A DNA stretch of 64,000 bases from Streptomyces fodineus (lineage in GTDB: Bacteria; Actinomycetota; Actinomycetes; Streptomycetales; Streptomycetaceae): the NCBI RefSeq assembly GCF_001735805.1, contig NZ_CP017248.1:9300001-9364000 (forward strand), given 5' to 3'. The position numbers and the translations under genes were made by a program. Positions 15,691-24,687 of this stretch are shown here, piece after piece. The notes beneath the pieces are model-generated. The model did no database searches, was not told where the DNA came from, and saw nothing but the letters and a program-made list of their open reading frames with translations. How positions within the stretch are numbered: position 1 is the first letter of the stretch; every line of letters begins with the position of its first letter.

Positions 15691-17051
15691 CCGCAACCGC
15701 TCCCGTCGTCGCCCCTGCCCCCACTACAGGCGCGGTGCGTGTCTCGGTCGCCCGGGGCTATCGCTTCGAGGTGGTCAAGCTCGTCTCGCAATGGCGGATC
15801 CGCCTGCTGGTCCTCGCCTGCTGGAGCGCGCCCGCGCTCTTCGTCGCCGGAGTGAGTCAGCAGAGCACGCTGCCCGCCGATACCCTCTTCGGCCGCTGGA
15901 TGCTCGCCACGGGCTGGGCCGGACCCCTGGTGATACTCGGATTCTCGGGCACCTGGGCGCTCCCGCTGCTGACCTCCGTGGTCGCCGGCGACGTGTTCGC
16001 GTCCGAGGACCGGCTCGGCACGTGGCGCCATCTGCTCGTGGCCGTCCGCTCGCCGCGTCGGATCTTCGCGGCGAAGGCACTGGCGAGTCTGACGGTGATT
16101 CTGCTCCTCGTGGTCGGGCTGGCCGCATCGAGCACGGTCGGCGGCCTCCTGGCGGTCGGCAACCATCCGCTCGTCGGTCTCGACGGCCACCCGCTCTCCC
16201 CGGGGGACGCCGCCGCCAAGGTCCTGCTCGCCTGGGCCTGCGTGCTCGCCCCGACCCTGGCCCTGGCCGGGATCGGCCTGCTGGGTTCCGTGGCGCTGGG
16301 GCGGTCCCCGATGGGACTGCTGCTCCCGACGGTTGTCGCGCTCGCGATGCAGCTCGCCCAGATGCTGCCGCTTCCGGTCGCCGTACGCGTCTCCCTGCCC
16401 AGCTGGGCGTTCATCGCCTGGAACGGTCTGTTCACCAGCCCGGCCCAGCTCGGTCCGCTCCTGATCGGCATCGCGGTCAGCCTGGTGTGGGCCGTGACCG
16501 CGACCGCGCTGGCCTATCTCCTCTTCCTGCGGCGCGACTTCACCAACCTGACCGACGACGCCTCGGGCCGCCGCGCGGTCACCGCCGGCCTGATTCCGCT
16601 CGCCGCACTGGTCGGCGTGACCGTCGCCGTCGTCGCCTCGACGACCGGGGCCACGGGTTCCGGTATCGCGCAGGACAAGGTGCAGCGCTCTCTCGCCACG
16701 GAGTTCGCCCACCTCTACCGCATGCAGACCAAGCAGCTCAACCGTCCTGACGTCACCGAGGCGCAGCTGAAGGCCACGGCGACGTGCAACAAGGGCAGCG
16801 TCAGGGTCGCCGCCGAGGGTCCCGGCAACGACTGGCGCTGCGTCGTCTCCTGGCATCTGCCCGACGTCGAGGCCACGGGGACAGCCATCTACCAGCTCGA
16901 CGTCACCTCTGACGGGCGGTTCGTCGCCGATGGCGACGGGCCGAAGGAAGTGAACGGCTACTTCCTGGTGCGCACTCCGACCGGGGACGCCCCGAATCCC
17001 CTTTGGCAGTTCGACGGCAACGTCACACTTCTCAGCACCTCGAAGGGATGA
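15687..17051 (+). CDS. ABC transporter permease with extracytoplasmic C-terminal domain
   Basis: 454 residues. Six or so transmembrane segments lie between residues 40 and 290 (for example LLVLACWSAPALFVAGV and GPLVILGFSGTWALPLLTSV), in ABC-2-type order with an EDRLGTWRHLL loop after the second segment. A further helix near residue 310 is followed by a soluble domain of about 130 residues (EFAHLYRMQTKQLNRPDVT, two Cys, WRCVVSWHLPDV) that should lie outside the membrane. It overlaps the ATPase gene and precedes the propeller/phosphoesterase gene by four bases, so all three form one operon. Substrate unknown. Confidence 0.85.
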   Translation: MTATAPVVAPAPTTGAVRVSVARGYRFEVVKLVSQWRIRLLVLACWSAPALFVAGVSQQSTLPADTLFGRWMLATGWAGPLVILGFSGTWALPLLTSVVAGDVFASEDRLGTWRHLLVAVRSPRRIFAAKALASLTVILLLVVGLAASSTVGGLLAVGNHPLVGLDGHPLSPGDAAAKVLLAWACVLAPTLALAGIGLLGSVALGRSPMGLLLPTVVALAMQLAQMLPLPVAVRVSLPSWAFIAWNGLFTSPAQLGPLLIGIAVSLVWAVTATALAYLLFLRRDFTNLTDDASGRRAVTAGLIPLAALVGVTVAVVASTTGATGSGIAQDKVQRSLATEFAHLYRMQTKQLNRPDVTEAQLKATATCNKGSVRVAAEGPGNDWRCVVSWHLPDVEATGTAIYQLDVTSDGRFVADGDGPKEVNGYFLVRTPTGDAPNPLWQFDGNVTLLSTSKG

Positions 17052-17055
17052 CCCC

Positions 17056-19803
17056 ATGCAGGTAACACGCTACCGCCGGCCTGTCGAGCGGGAGTTTCTC
17101 GGTAGACGTATCGGGCGCCGGAGCACCCTGACGGTGGCCGCCACCGCGGTGGTCCTCGCCGTCACCGCCGGTGTCGGCTACGCCCAGACCCACCAGTTCG
17201 GCACCGATCAGGTCGGTCAGGTGACCGATCGAGGCCAGGTCGTCTCCAGCGACCAGTACATCGCCCCGTACGGCGAGCGCCTCGTCATCAACAACGGCAA
17301 GATCATGTCGTCCTCGCCCAGCCCGGACGGCACCCACCTCGCGGCCGCGGTCACCGACGGTGGCAGCGCCCTGGCCATCGTCGACGTGAAGAACTGGAAG
17401 GTGCAGCAGGTCGTCGGCACCGCCGCGTCGTCGACCCCGCGCCTGAGCAGCAACTCCGTGGGCCAGGAAGGCCCCACCTACTCGCCCGACGGCAAGCAGC
17501 TGTGGCTGGGCCAGACCGACGGCTACACCAGGTTCACGGTCAACCCGGACGGCACGGTCGCCAACCCGACGGCCGTGAACATCCCGGCGGACGGAACCAA
17601 GCACGCGCTGGTCGGCCAGGCGGTGTTCTCCGCCGACGGCTCCACCGTGTACTCGGCGGTCAACGGCCAGAACCGGGTGGTCGCCATCGACGCGGCGACC
17701 GGCGCCATCAAGCAGAGCTGGAACGTGGGCAACGCGCCGCGCGACATGGTCGTGGTCGGCACCAAGCTCTACGTCGGCAACGAGGGCGGCCGTCCGGCCC
17801 AGTCCGGCGACACCACCATGAACTCCTACGGCACCCAGGTGCCGGCCGACCCGAAGACGGGTGCCACCACCACCGGTACGGTCAGCGTCATCGACCTGGC
17901 GAACCCGGCCGCGGCCCCCTCGAGCATCGACGTCGGTCTGCACCCGACCGCCCTGTACGCCAAGGGCAGGGCCCTGTTCGTCACCAACACGGCCAGCAAC
18001 AACGTGTCGGTCATCGACACGGGCAAGAACAAGGTCGTGCAGACGATAGACACCCGGCCGTGGCCGGAGGCGTCGGTGGGCTACGAGCCCAACGCGGTGA
18101 CCCTCACCGACGACGGCCGTCTGCTGGTGACCCTCGGCCGCGCCAACGCGGTCGCCGTCTACCGGTACAGGAGCCCGCAGGAACCGGTGAGTTACGTCGG
18201 TCTGCTCCCGACGGACTACTTCCCCGCGGAGATCACTACCGTCGGCGACCAGGTGCTGGTCTCCAACACCCGCGGTATCGACGCCCGCCGCCCGAACAAT
18301 CCCGCCGGGCACGGCACCCATGACACGACGTCGAGCGTGCAGCGGTTCACTCTGCCGGACGACAGCGTCATCAGGGCCGAGACGGCCAAGGTCTTCCGGC
18401 AGAACGGCTGGACCCCCGGCTCGGTCAAGCTGGCCAAGGGCAAGAGCTATGCCTGGCCGGTGCCGGTCCCGACCCGGCTCGGCGACCCCTCGACGATCAA
18501 GCACGTCTTCCTGATCGTCAAGGAGAACCGGACCTACGACCAGGTCTTCGGCGACGTGCCGGAGGGCAACGGCGACCCGTCGGTGACGCAGTTCGGCGCG
18601 AACGTGACGCCGAACCAGCACGCCCTGGCCAAGCAGTTCGGCCTGTACGACAACACGTACGACATCGGCACGAACTCCGCCGAGGGCCACAACTGGCTGA
18701 TGCAGGCCGACGACCCGGAGTACACCGAGTCCTCGGCCGGTGAGTACCAGCGCAGCTACGACACCGAGAACGACGCGCTCGGCCACCAGAAGTCCGGCTT
18801 CATCTGGACCGGCGCGCAGGCGGCCGGGAAGACCGTGCGGGACTTCGGCGAGTTCCAGTCGATCGAGAGCAAGCCGGCCGGCGCGACCTGGCAGAACCTG
18901 TACTGCGACGCCAAGAACATGGACGCGACCGGCCGGCCCACCGCCTACCCCATACAGACGGGCTCGGCGATCCCGTCGCTCAACTCCGTGTCGGTGCCCG
19001 GCTTCCCGCTGTTCGACCTCGACGTCCCGGACGTCTACAAGTACCAGATCTGGAAGCAGGACTTCGAGAAGAACGGTCCGGCCAACCTGAACATGTTCTG
19101 GCTCTCCAACGACCACACCGGTGGTCCGGCGAGCCCGGCGGCCGAGGTGGCGGACAACGACCTCGCCGTCGGCAAGATGGTCGACGAGATCTCCCACAGC
19201 AAGTACTGGAAGGACTCGGCGATCTTCGTCGTCGAGGACGACTCCCAGGCCGGCCTCGACCACGTCGACGGCCACCGGGCCCCGATCCAGATCATCAGCC
19301 CCTACGCCCAGCACGGCACCGTCGACAACCACTACTACTCGCAGATCACGATGATCCGCACCATCGAGCAGATCCTCGGGATCCACCCGATGAACCAGAA
19401 GGACAGCGCGGCCAGCCCGATGACCGGGGCGTTCACCCGGCACCCGGACTACACGCCGTTCACCGCGCAGCCCAACCGGACCTCGCTGACCGACGGCCTG
19501 AAGACCCCGCCCCCCTGCGGCGTGGACACCCCGGCGGCCCAGGACCCCAAGGCGGCGGCCGTGCCGGCGACGAAGGTCCCGGCGGACATGCGGCAGCTCG
19601 CCGCCGAGTGGGACGCCTGGAAGTCCCGGCAGCGCCTGACGGGCTCCCACGCCAGGGCCGACTTCGCCAACCCGGCCCAGATGAACCACTACACGTGGTA
19701 CCAGACGCACAACTGGACGACGCCGTACCCCGGTGAGAAGAAGTTCTACGCACCGAACGACGTACCGGGTGCCTACATCCCGTCGTCGGAGAACGACGGC
19801 TGA
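17056..19803 (+). CDS. Membrane-anchored or secreted YncE-type beta-propeller/phosphoesterase fusion
   Basis: 915 residues. The N-terminus has one hydrophobic segment (TLTVAATAVVLAVTAGVGYA, residues 25-44) serving as signal or anchor. Residues 60-430 form a YVTN/YncE-like propeller with repeated blades (NNVSVIDTGKNKVVQTID, GTVSVIDLANP). Residues 480-800 are an alkaline-phosphatase-like phosphoesterase domain: KHVFLIVKENRTYDQVFGD, NSAEGHNWLM, WLSNDHTGG, IFVVEDDSQAGLDHVDGHR with metal-binding Asp/His. It follows the ABC permease by four bases, so the transporter and this enzyme are probably co-expressed; a role in envelope phosphate chemistry is possible but unproven. Confidence 0.88.
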   Translation: MQVTRYRRPVEREFLGRRIGRRSTLTVAATAVVLAVTAGVGYAQTHQFGTDQVGQVTDRGQVVSSDQYIAPYGERLVINNGKIMSSSPSPDGTHLAAAVTDGGSALAIVDVKNWKVQQVVGTAASSTPRLSSNSVGQEGPTYSPDGKQLWLGQTDGYTRFTVNPDGTVANPTAVNIPADGTKHALVGQAVFSADGSTVYSAVNGQNRVVAIDAATGAIKQSWNVGNAPRDMVVVGTKLYVGNEGGRPAQSGDTTMNSYGTQVPADPKTGATTTGTVSVIDLANPAAAPSSIDVGLHPTALYAKGRALFVTNTASNNVSVIDTGKNKVVQTIDTRPWPEASVGYEPNAVTLTDDGRLLVTLGRANAVAVYRYRSPQEPVSYVGLLPTDYFPAEITTVGDQVLVSNTRGIDARRPNNPAGHGTHDTTSSVQRFTLPDDSVIRAETAKVFRQNGWTPGSVKLAKGKSYAWPVPVPTRLGDPSTIKHVFLIVKENRTYDQVFGDVPEGNGDPSVTQFGANVTPNQHALAKQFGLYDNTYDIGTNSAEGHNWLMQADDPEYTESSAGEYQRSYDTENDALGHQKSGFIWTGAQAAGKTVRDFGEFQSIESKPAGATWQNLYCDAKNMDATGRPTAYPIQTGSAIPSLNSVSVPGFPLFDLDVPDVYKYQIWKQDFEKNGPANLNMFWLSNDHTGGPASPAAEVADNDLAVGKMVDEISHSKYWKDSAIFVVEDDSQAGLDHVDGHRAPIQIISPYAQHGTVDNHYYSQITMIRTIEQILGIHPMNQKDSAASPMTGAFTRHPDYTPFTAQPNRTSLTDGLKTPPPCGVDTPAAQDPKAAAVPATKVPADMRQLAAEWDAWKSRQRLTGSHARADFANPAQMNHYTWYQTHNWTTPYPGEKKFYAPNDVPGAYIPSSENDG

Positions 19804-19820
19804 CCCAGCCTGAACCCGTC

Positions 19821-19860
19821 GCGGACCCCTGGCCGGCCTCACCGCCTGCCAGGGGTCCGC
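19821..19860 (+). terminator. Intrinsic terminator after the ABC/phosphoesterase operon
   Basis: Perfect 13-bp stem GCGGACCCCTGGC / GCCAGGGGTCCGC with a 14-nt loop, 18 bp after the stop codon. Confidence 0.85.
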
Positions 19861-19980
19861 GCCGTCTTCGTGAGGTGCGGAGATGTGTTTCGGGCATAGC
19901 CTGACAAGTGGGTGGCTTCGCGGGCCGTGCCTCACCGCACCACCGGTGAAGCTCTCCGCCCCACCGGTGAAGGAGGAAAC

Positions 19981-21063
19981 ATGTCGGTTTCCCAGGAGCG
20001 GCAGGCATCACCGGATCCCGCCAGGCAGGAAGCGTTCGCGGCCGAGATGGTCGACGTCCTCAACAAGGCGGCACTGGCCCTGCTCACGAGCATCGGTCAC
20101 CAGTGCGGCCTGTTCGACACCCTGGCCGCCCTGCCCCCGTCGTCCAGCGCCGACATCGCCAAGGCGGCGGACCTCGACGAACGGTATGTGCGGGAGTGGC
20201 TGGGCGGCATGGTCGTCGGCGGACTCGTCGACTACGACCCGGCGGCGGCCACCTACGTCCTGCCGGCGGAGCACGCCGCGTCGCTGACCCGGGCGGCGGG
20301 CCCGGACAACATGGCGGCCATGATGCCGTACGTCGCGCTCATGGGCGAGGTCGAGCAGCAGCTCGTGCGGTGCTTCCGCAGGGGCGGGGGAGTCCCGTAC
20401 TCGGCGTATCCCCGCTTCCAGGCGCTGCGGGCCGAGGAGACCGCCCGGGTCTACGACGCCGCGCTGGTCGATGTGATCGCGCCGCTGGTACCGGGGCTGC
20501 CCGAGCGCCTGCGGACCGGCATCGACGTGCTCGACGTGGGCACGGGACACGGCCATGCCCCGCTCGTGCTGGCGAAGGCGTTCCCCGCGAGCCGCTTCCA
20601 CGGCCTGGACCAGTCGGAGGCCGCGATCGCGACCGCTCGGGCCGAGGCGGCCGTCGCCCGGCTGCACAACCTGGACTACACGCTCGCCGATGCCACACAG
20701 ATCACCGGGGAGTACGACCTCATCACCGCCTTCGACGTCATCCACGACCTGGCCCGGCCGGCCGAGACCCTCGCGGCGATCTCCCGGTCGCTGCGGCCCG
20801 GGGGCACGTTCCTCATGGGCGACATCGCCGCCTCCAGCAGGCTGGAGCAGAACATCGGCCACCCCTTCGCCCCCGCGCTCTACGGTTTCTCCGTCTTCTA
20901 CTGCATGACGACCTCGCTCAGCACGGGCGGAGCCGGTCTGGGCACGGTGTGGGGCCGGGAGACGGCCGTACGGATGCTGGAGGAGGCGGGGTTCGGGGAC
21001 ATCGACATCAAGACCGTGGAAGGCGACCCGATCAACGCCTACTACGTGGCGACCAAGCGCTGA
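19981..21063 (+). CDS. Class I SAM-dependent methyltransferase with N-terminal winged-helix region
   Basis: 360 residues, start ATG 19981 behind the ribosome site GAAGGAGG. The N-terminal 100 residues are a helical winged-helix-like domain (QCGLFDTLAALPPSSSADIA, VREWLGGMVVGGLV), common in methyltransferases of the Rv2258c type. SAM motif I is VLDVGTGHGHAPLVLAKAF (about residue 183), motif II HGLDQSEAA, post-motif FDVIHDLARP and RPGGTFLMGDI. The substrate is probably a small molecule. It is 20 bp upstream of a BBE-type FAD oxidase in the same direction, so the two may act on one compound. CACCGGTGAAG occurs twice just upstream. Confidence 0.88.
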   Translation: MSVSQERQASPDPARQEAFAAEMVDVLNKAALALLTSIGHQCGLFDTLAALPPSSSADIAKAADLDERYVREWLGGMVVGGLVDYDPAAATYVLPAEHAASLTRAAGPDNMAAMMPYVALMGEVEQQLVRCFRRGGGVPYSAYPRFQALRAEETARVYDAALVDVIAPLVPGLPERLRTGIDVLDVGTGHGHAPLVLAKAFPASRFHGLDQSEAAIATARAEAAVARLHNLDYTLADATQITGEYDLITAFDVIHDLARPAETLAAISRSLRPGGTFLMGDIAASSRLEQNIGHPFAPALYGFSVFYCMTTSLSTGGAGLGTVWGRETAVRMLEEAGFGDIDIKTVEGDPINAYYVATKR

Positions 21064-21083
21064 CCAGGAAAAGGTGCGCGGCC

Positions 21084-22481
21084 ATGAACACCATCGACGC
21101 AACGGCTGCCGACCGTCTGCGCGAGGCACTGCGGGGATCCGTGATCACACCGCAGGACCCCGGCTACGACGAGGCCCGCAGTATCTACAACGCCATGATC
21201 GACCGACGGCCGGCCGCCTTCGCCCAGTGCGTGGACGTGGCGGACGTACGGGCGACGATCTCCTTCGCCCGGGACACCGGCGCCGAGCTCGCGGTGCGCG
21301 GCGGCGGTCACAGCGGCCCGGGTCTGTGCCTGGTCGACGACGGACTCGTCCTCGACCTGACGCCGATGCGCTGGGTCAGGGTGGACCCGGAGGCGGACAC
21401 CGCTCAGGTGGGCGGCGGCAGCCTGCTCGGTGACCTCGACCATGCGACACACGCCTTCGGGCGTGCCGTACCGGCCGGGATCGTGTCGACCACGGGCGTC
21501 AGCGGTCTCACCCTCGGCGGCGGTCACGGCTACCTCTCCCGCAGGTACGGCCTGACGATCGACAGCCTGCTGTCGGCCGACGTCGTGCTCGCCGACGGCA
21601 GCTATGTGGCCGCGTCCCCGGAGAGCCACCCGGACCTGTTCTGGGCGCTGCGCGGCGGGGGCGGCAACTTCGGTGTGGTGACGTCGTTCACCTTCCGGCT
21701 GCACCCGGCCGCCACCGTCGGGGTCGGCGTGACGGTGTGGCCGGTCGAGCGCACGCCCGAAGTGCTGCGCTGGTACCGGGAGTTCCTGCCTGCCGCGCCG
21801 GACGAGCTCTTCGGGTTCTTCGCCCTGCTCGTCGTACCGCCCGGCCCGCCCTTCCCCGAGCCCATCCACGGGCAGAAGGTGTGCGGGGTCGTGTGGTGCT
21901 ACACGGGCGACCTCTCCGACGAGCGCCTGACGGAGGTGTTCTCCGGGGTGAACGACCCGGCACCGCCGGCCTTCCACTTCGCCACCCCGATGCCCTACCC
22001 GGCCTTGCAGACCATGTTCGACGGGCTGCTTCCCAAGGGACTGCAGTGGTACTGGCGCGGCGACTTCTTCGCGACCATCTCCGACGCCGCGATCGAGGTG
22101 CACCACAAGTACGGCGAGAACCTCCCGACCGGCCTGTCGACCATGCACCTGTACCCGGTGGACGGCGCGGCCCACCAGGCCGACCCGGACGGTACGGCCT
22201 GGGCCTACCGGGACGCCGTCTGGTCCGGCATCGTCGCCGGCATCGATCCGGACCCCGCCGACGCCGAAGCGATCAAGAAGTGGTGCGTCGACTACTGGAC
22301 CGACCTGCACCCACAGTCCATGGGCGGCTCCTACGTCAACTTCCTCGGCCCCGGTGAGAGCCCGGACCGGGTCCGGACCACCTACCGCGGCCACTACGAC
22401 CGCCTCGCCGCGGTCAAGCGCGCCTACGACCCGGACAACCTGTTCCACGCCAACCAGAACATCCCGCCGGCCGCCGGCTGA
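21084..22481 (+). CDS. FAD-linked oxidoreductase (PCMH/BBE type)
   Basis: 465 residues, ATG 21084. The FAD-binding PCMH domain (about 35-210) shows LAVRGGGHSGPGLC, whose His is the usual 8-alpha-histidyl FAD site, and TTGVSGLTLGGGHGYLSRRYGLT. At the position where bicovalent BBE enzymes have Cys this protein has Ser (GVSGLTLGGG), suggesting single covalent attachment. The C-terminal berberine-bridge tail YDPDNLFHANQNIPP is intact. Likely oxidises an alcohol or phenolic small molecule; it forms a two-gene operon with the preceding methyltransferase, reminiscent of specialised metabolism, but no larger cluster surrounds it. Confidence 0.9.
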   Translation: MNTIDATAADRLREALRGSVITPQDPGYDEARSIYNAMIDRRPAAFAQCVDVADVRATISFARDTGAELAVRGGGHSGPGLCLVDDGLVLDLTPMRWVRVDPEADTAQVGGGSLLGDLDHATHAFGRAVPAGIVSTTGVSGLTLGGGHGYLSRRYGLTIDSLLSADVVLADGSYVAASPESHPDLFWALRGGGGNFGVVTSFTFRLHPAATVGVGVTVWPVERTPEVLRWYREFLPAAPDELFGFFALLVVPPGPPFPEPIHGQKVCGVVWCYTGDLSDERLTEVFSGVNDPAPPAFHFATPMPYPALQTMFDGLLPKGLQWYWRGDFFATISDAAIEVHHKYGENLPTGLSTMHLYPVDGAAHQADPDGTAWAYRDAVWSGIVAGIDPDPADAEAIKKWCVDYWTDLHPQSMGGSYVNFLGPGESPDRVRTTYRGHYDRLAAVKRAYDPDNLFHANQNIPPAAG

Positions 22482-22505
22482 CAGGCACGCCTGCCGTGGG
22501 CCGTG

Positions 22506-22760
22506 TCAGCGGCCGGCGTCGTACTCGCCGATCCAGCGGGCGGCCTGCAGGCCGGAGCCGGCGGTGAGGACGGCGGCGGCGATGACGGTGGCGTTCAGGC
22601 CGAGGGCGTCGGCGAGGACGCCCGCGACCAGGGCGCCGGCGGCATAGCCGAGGTCGCGCCAGAAGCGGTAGGTGCCCAGGGCGTTGGCCCGCCGGGCCGG
22701 GTGTGCGTGGTCGGAGACCGAGGCGATCAGGGCCGGGTAGACCATGGCGGTGCCGAGTCC
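22506..22760 (-). pseudogene. C-terminal fragment of an MFS transporter
   Basis: Minus-strand reading gives GLGTAMVYPALIASVSDHAH, then RANALGTYRFWRDLGYAAGA, a hydrophobic run and RWIGEYDAGR before the stop at 22506. This is the last third of a drug-type MFS permease (the RxxALGxYRFWRD loop is typical). Family resemblance stops abruptly near 22757-22765, where the opposite strand begins to read as an ArsR-rhodanese gene. The first two thirds of the transporter are missing. Confidence 0.75.
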
Positions 22761-23222
22761 CGGCGCGACGGCGGGCGCGTCCGCTACCGGCTCGCCGGGG
22801 ACGACGTGGCCCTGCTGTTCGCGCTGTTGCGCAAGGTCGCCGAGAACCACCAGGCCGCCGTCCCGGCCGCCCGCGACACCTACCTCGGTGACGACGGCGC
22901 CGAGGAGGTCGGCCGCGAGGAACTCCACGCCCGCGTCACGGCGGGGGATGTGGTGGTGCTCGACGTGCGGCCGGTGGAGGACTACCGGGCCGGGCACATC
23001 CCCGGCGCGCCCTCCATCCCCGTCGGCGAACTCGCCGGCCGCGTCGACGAGTTGCCCGAGGACACCGAGATCGTCGTGTACCGCCGCGGCGAGTACTGCG
23101 TCCTCGCCTACGACGCCGTCCGCCTGCTGGCCGGCCATGGACGGCGCGCCATCCGCCTCAACGACGGCATGCTCGAATGGCGCCTCGCCGACATGCCCGT
23201 GGACGCGGCGGAGCTGACGTGA
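22757..23222 (+). pseudogene. N-terminally truncated ArsR/rhodanese protein with a mutated active site
   Basis: From about 22757 the frame reads ESRRDGGRVRYRLAGDDVAL, the end of an ArsR winged helix, followed by a rhodanese domain: VVVLDVRPVEDYRAGHIPGA, then VVYRRGEYCVLAYDAVRLL. The helix-turn-helix half is missing because the sequence upstream belongs to an MFS gene on the other strand. The active-site loop normally reads YCRGPYC with a catalytic first Cys; here it is YRRGEYC, so the nucleophile is lost. An open frame extends upstream to 22503 but only by chance over antisense MFS sequence. Confidence 0.7.
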
Positions 23223-23911
23223 GCGAGACACCCCCGTCCCATCCCGGCCCGGCCGGCGGACCGGCCTACCTCGACCACAACGCCACCACGCCCGTCGACC
23301 CACGGGTGCTCACCGATGCCGGGGTCGCGCTGTTGCCGCTGCTCGTCGCCATGCAGGACCGGGGCGACCGATGGGTGCTGGGCGACGGCAGCGTCACCGG
23401 GACGGCCGCGGAGGACAGCGCCGAGCACGCCCGGGTGCACGCTCTGGCCGGCACCCGGCTGCCCGACGGCCTGGAACTGCCGGGCACACAAGCGGAGGCC
23501 GCCGCGACCGTGCTGTTCACCTACCCCGGCACGGGAGTCGAATGGGGTGAGCCGTTCGCCGGCGCCGCAGGGTGCACCCTGGAGAACCGGCTCTTCCGCG
23601 ACGCCTGGCCCGACTTCCGGCGGGCGGGCGTGGACGTGCGCGGGATCAGCAACCAACTTCCTCACGAACAGGAGGAGTTCGCCCGAGCCGAGAAGGTCCC
23701 GTACGACCTCCTCCCCGACGCCCGTCACCGACTGGCCGCCGCCTTGCGCCTGCCGACCTTCCGCTGCGCGGGCCGACCGCGCCACAAACGCCTGGTCCTC
23801 GTCGTCGACGCCCAACACGCTGTGCGGCACACACTGTTCCCGGTCGTCGGCATCCCGCACGAGGTGACGCGAAGCCTGCGCCTGGCCGCCGACTTGGCCC
23901 GCACGGCCTGA
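23219..23911 (+). CDS. Chimeric ORF: cysteine-desulfurase start fused to an HxlR tail and a peroxiredoxin domain
   Basis: The GTG at 23219 overlaps the rhodanese stop (GTGA). The first 28 residues, ending AYLDHNATTPVDPRV, are the unmistakable N-terminus of a NifS/IscS-type cysteine desulfurase. The frame then continues LTDAGVALLPLLVAMQDRGD, which looks like the C-terminal end of an HxlR winged helix, and residues 80-230 form an AhpC/TSA-type domain (VLFTYPGTGVEWG, GAAGCTLENRLFRDAW with the peroxidatic Cys, RLVLVVD). No PLP domain exists. A recombination therefore gave the peroxiredoxin part a foreign start; whether it is expressed is unknown. Confidence 0.65.
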   Translation: MSETPPSHPGPAGGPAYLDHNATTPVDPRVLTDAGVALLPLLVAMQDRGDRWVLGDGSVTGTAAEDSAEHARVHALAGTRLPDGLELPGTQAEAAATVLFTYPGTGVEWGEPFAGAAGCTLENRLFRDAWPDFRRAGVDVRGISNQLPHEQEEFARAEKVPYDLLPDARHRLAAALRLPTFRCAGRPRHKRLVLVVDAQHAVRHTLFPVVGIPHEVTRSLRLAADLARTA

Positions 23912-23944
23912 GCGCGGAGCGTCAGGACGGGTCCGGCTCGCGCC

Positions 23945-24529
23945 CTACCACAGCTTGTCGATCGTTCCGGGATACAACTCGATGCGGCTGTCGTGGAAGG
24001 ACTTCTCCGCCTGGCGGGCATCGGCCGAGAAGAAGCCGGCCATGGTGACCTTGTCGAAGCCGGGCTGGTCACTGGGGAAGGGATCCTGCGGTGTCCCGCC
24101 GATCAGTACGGTGCCGGGCAGAACCCGCCAGCCCGCGCTCTCGTAGAACGCCCGCAGCACGCTGTCGCAGGTGAACAGTCCCAGATCGAGCGGGCGTGTG
24201 ATCATCGCCTCCCGAGCCGCCGCGACCAGCTGACGACCGTAGCCCCGGCCACGGCTCTCCCGCCCCACCACAACGGTGCTCAGCCCTCCCGCCGCATAGC
24301 GCCGGCCTGCGTGAACGATGTCCTTGGCCAGGATGTCCAGAGCCGCCAGCACCGTCGACTCCTCGTCGACCAGCAGCATCGACAGCGGCCGTAGCGCGGG
24401 ATCGTGCGACGGGGCGTCGGCAGGAGCGGGAGAACCGGGCGGCGAGGGCCACGCCTGCTCCTGGAGTTCCCGCACCTGCACGCGCAGGTGGGAGGGGGTG
24501 GCTTGCTCGGGGAAGGACAGAATGCGCAC
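23945..24529 (-). CDS. GNAT-family N-acetyltransferase
   Basis: 194 residues. The acetyl-CoA-binding region reads GLSTVVVGRESRGRGYGRQL (about 82-101), with the Q/R-x2-G-x-G/A pattern RGRGYG, followed by FTCDSVLRAFYESAGWRV, the usual GNAT C-terminal strand-helix. Its ordering and ELQEQAW start resemble the AAC(2')-like branch, but that is not enough to predict aminoglycoside acetylation. Single minus-strand gene, ATG 24529, convergent with the peroxiredoxin chimera. Confidence 0.8.
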   Translation of the reverse strand: MRILSFPEQATPSHLRVQVRELQEQAWPSPPGSPAPADAPSHDPALRPLSMLLVDEESTVLAALDILAKDIVHAGRRYAAGGLSTVVVGRESRGRGYGRQLVAAAREAMITRPLDLGLFTCDSVLRAFYESAGWRVLPGTVLIGGTPQDPFPSDQPGFDKVTMAGFFSADARQAEKSFHDSRIELYPGTIDKLW

Positions 24530-24687
24530 GCGCCGATTCTCCTGACCGATCCGGTATGCGCAAGTGGTTTACCGCATCGGTGTCCCCGGCCCGTATCGCG
24601 GCGGTCAGGGGCGGCTCGGAGCCCACCTCGTCGCTCACGCTCGCAGCCGCATCCACGCCCTTTGTTCCTCCCCCAGCGATGGTCGGG

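Noticed and set aside
14221..15696. Minus-strand repetitive frame with Leu-Leu-rich units (GAGLLP-like) opposite the ABC ATPase
   Set aside because: It looks like a leucine-rich-repeat protein but is simply the 21-bp repeat array read backwards; the plus-strand gene has the ATPase motifs and operon overlaps.
22503..23222. 239-residue plus-strand frame read as one ArsR-rhodanese protein
   Set aside because: Its first 85 residues are antisense to MFS sequence and have no helix-turn-helix; only the part after about 22757 is homologous.
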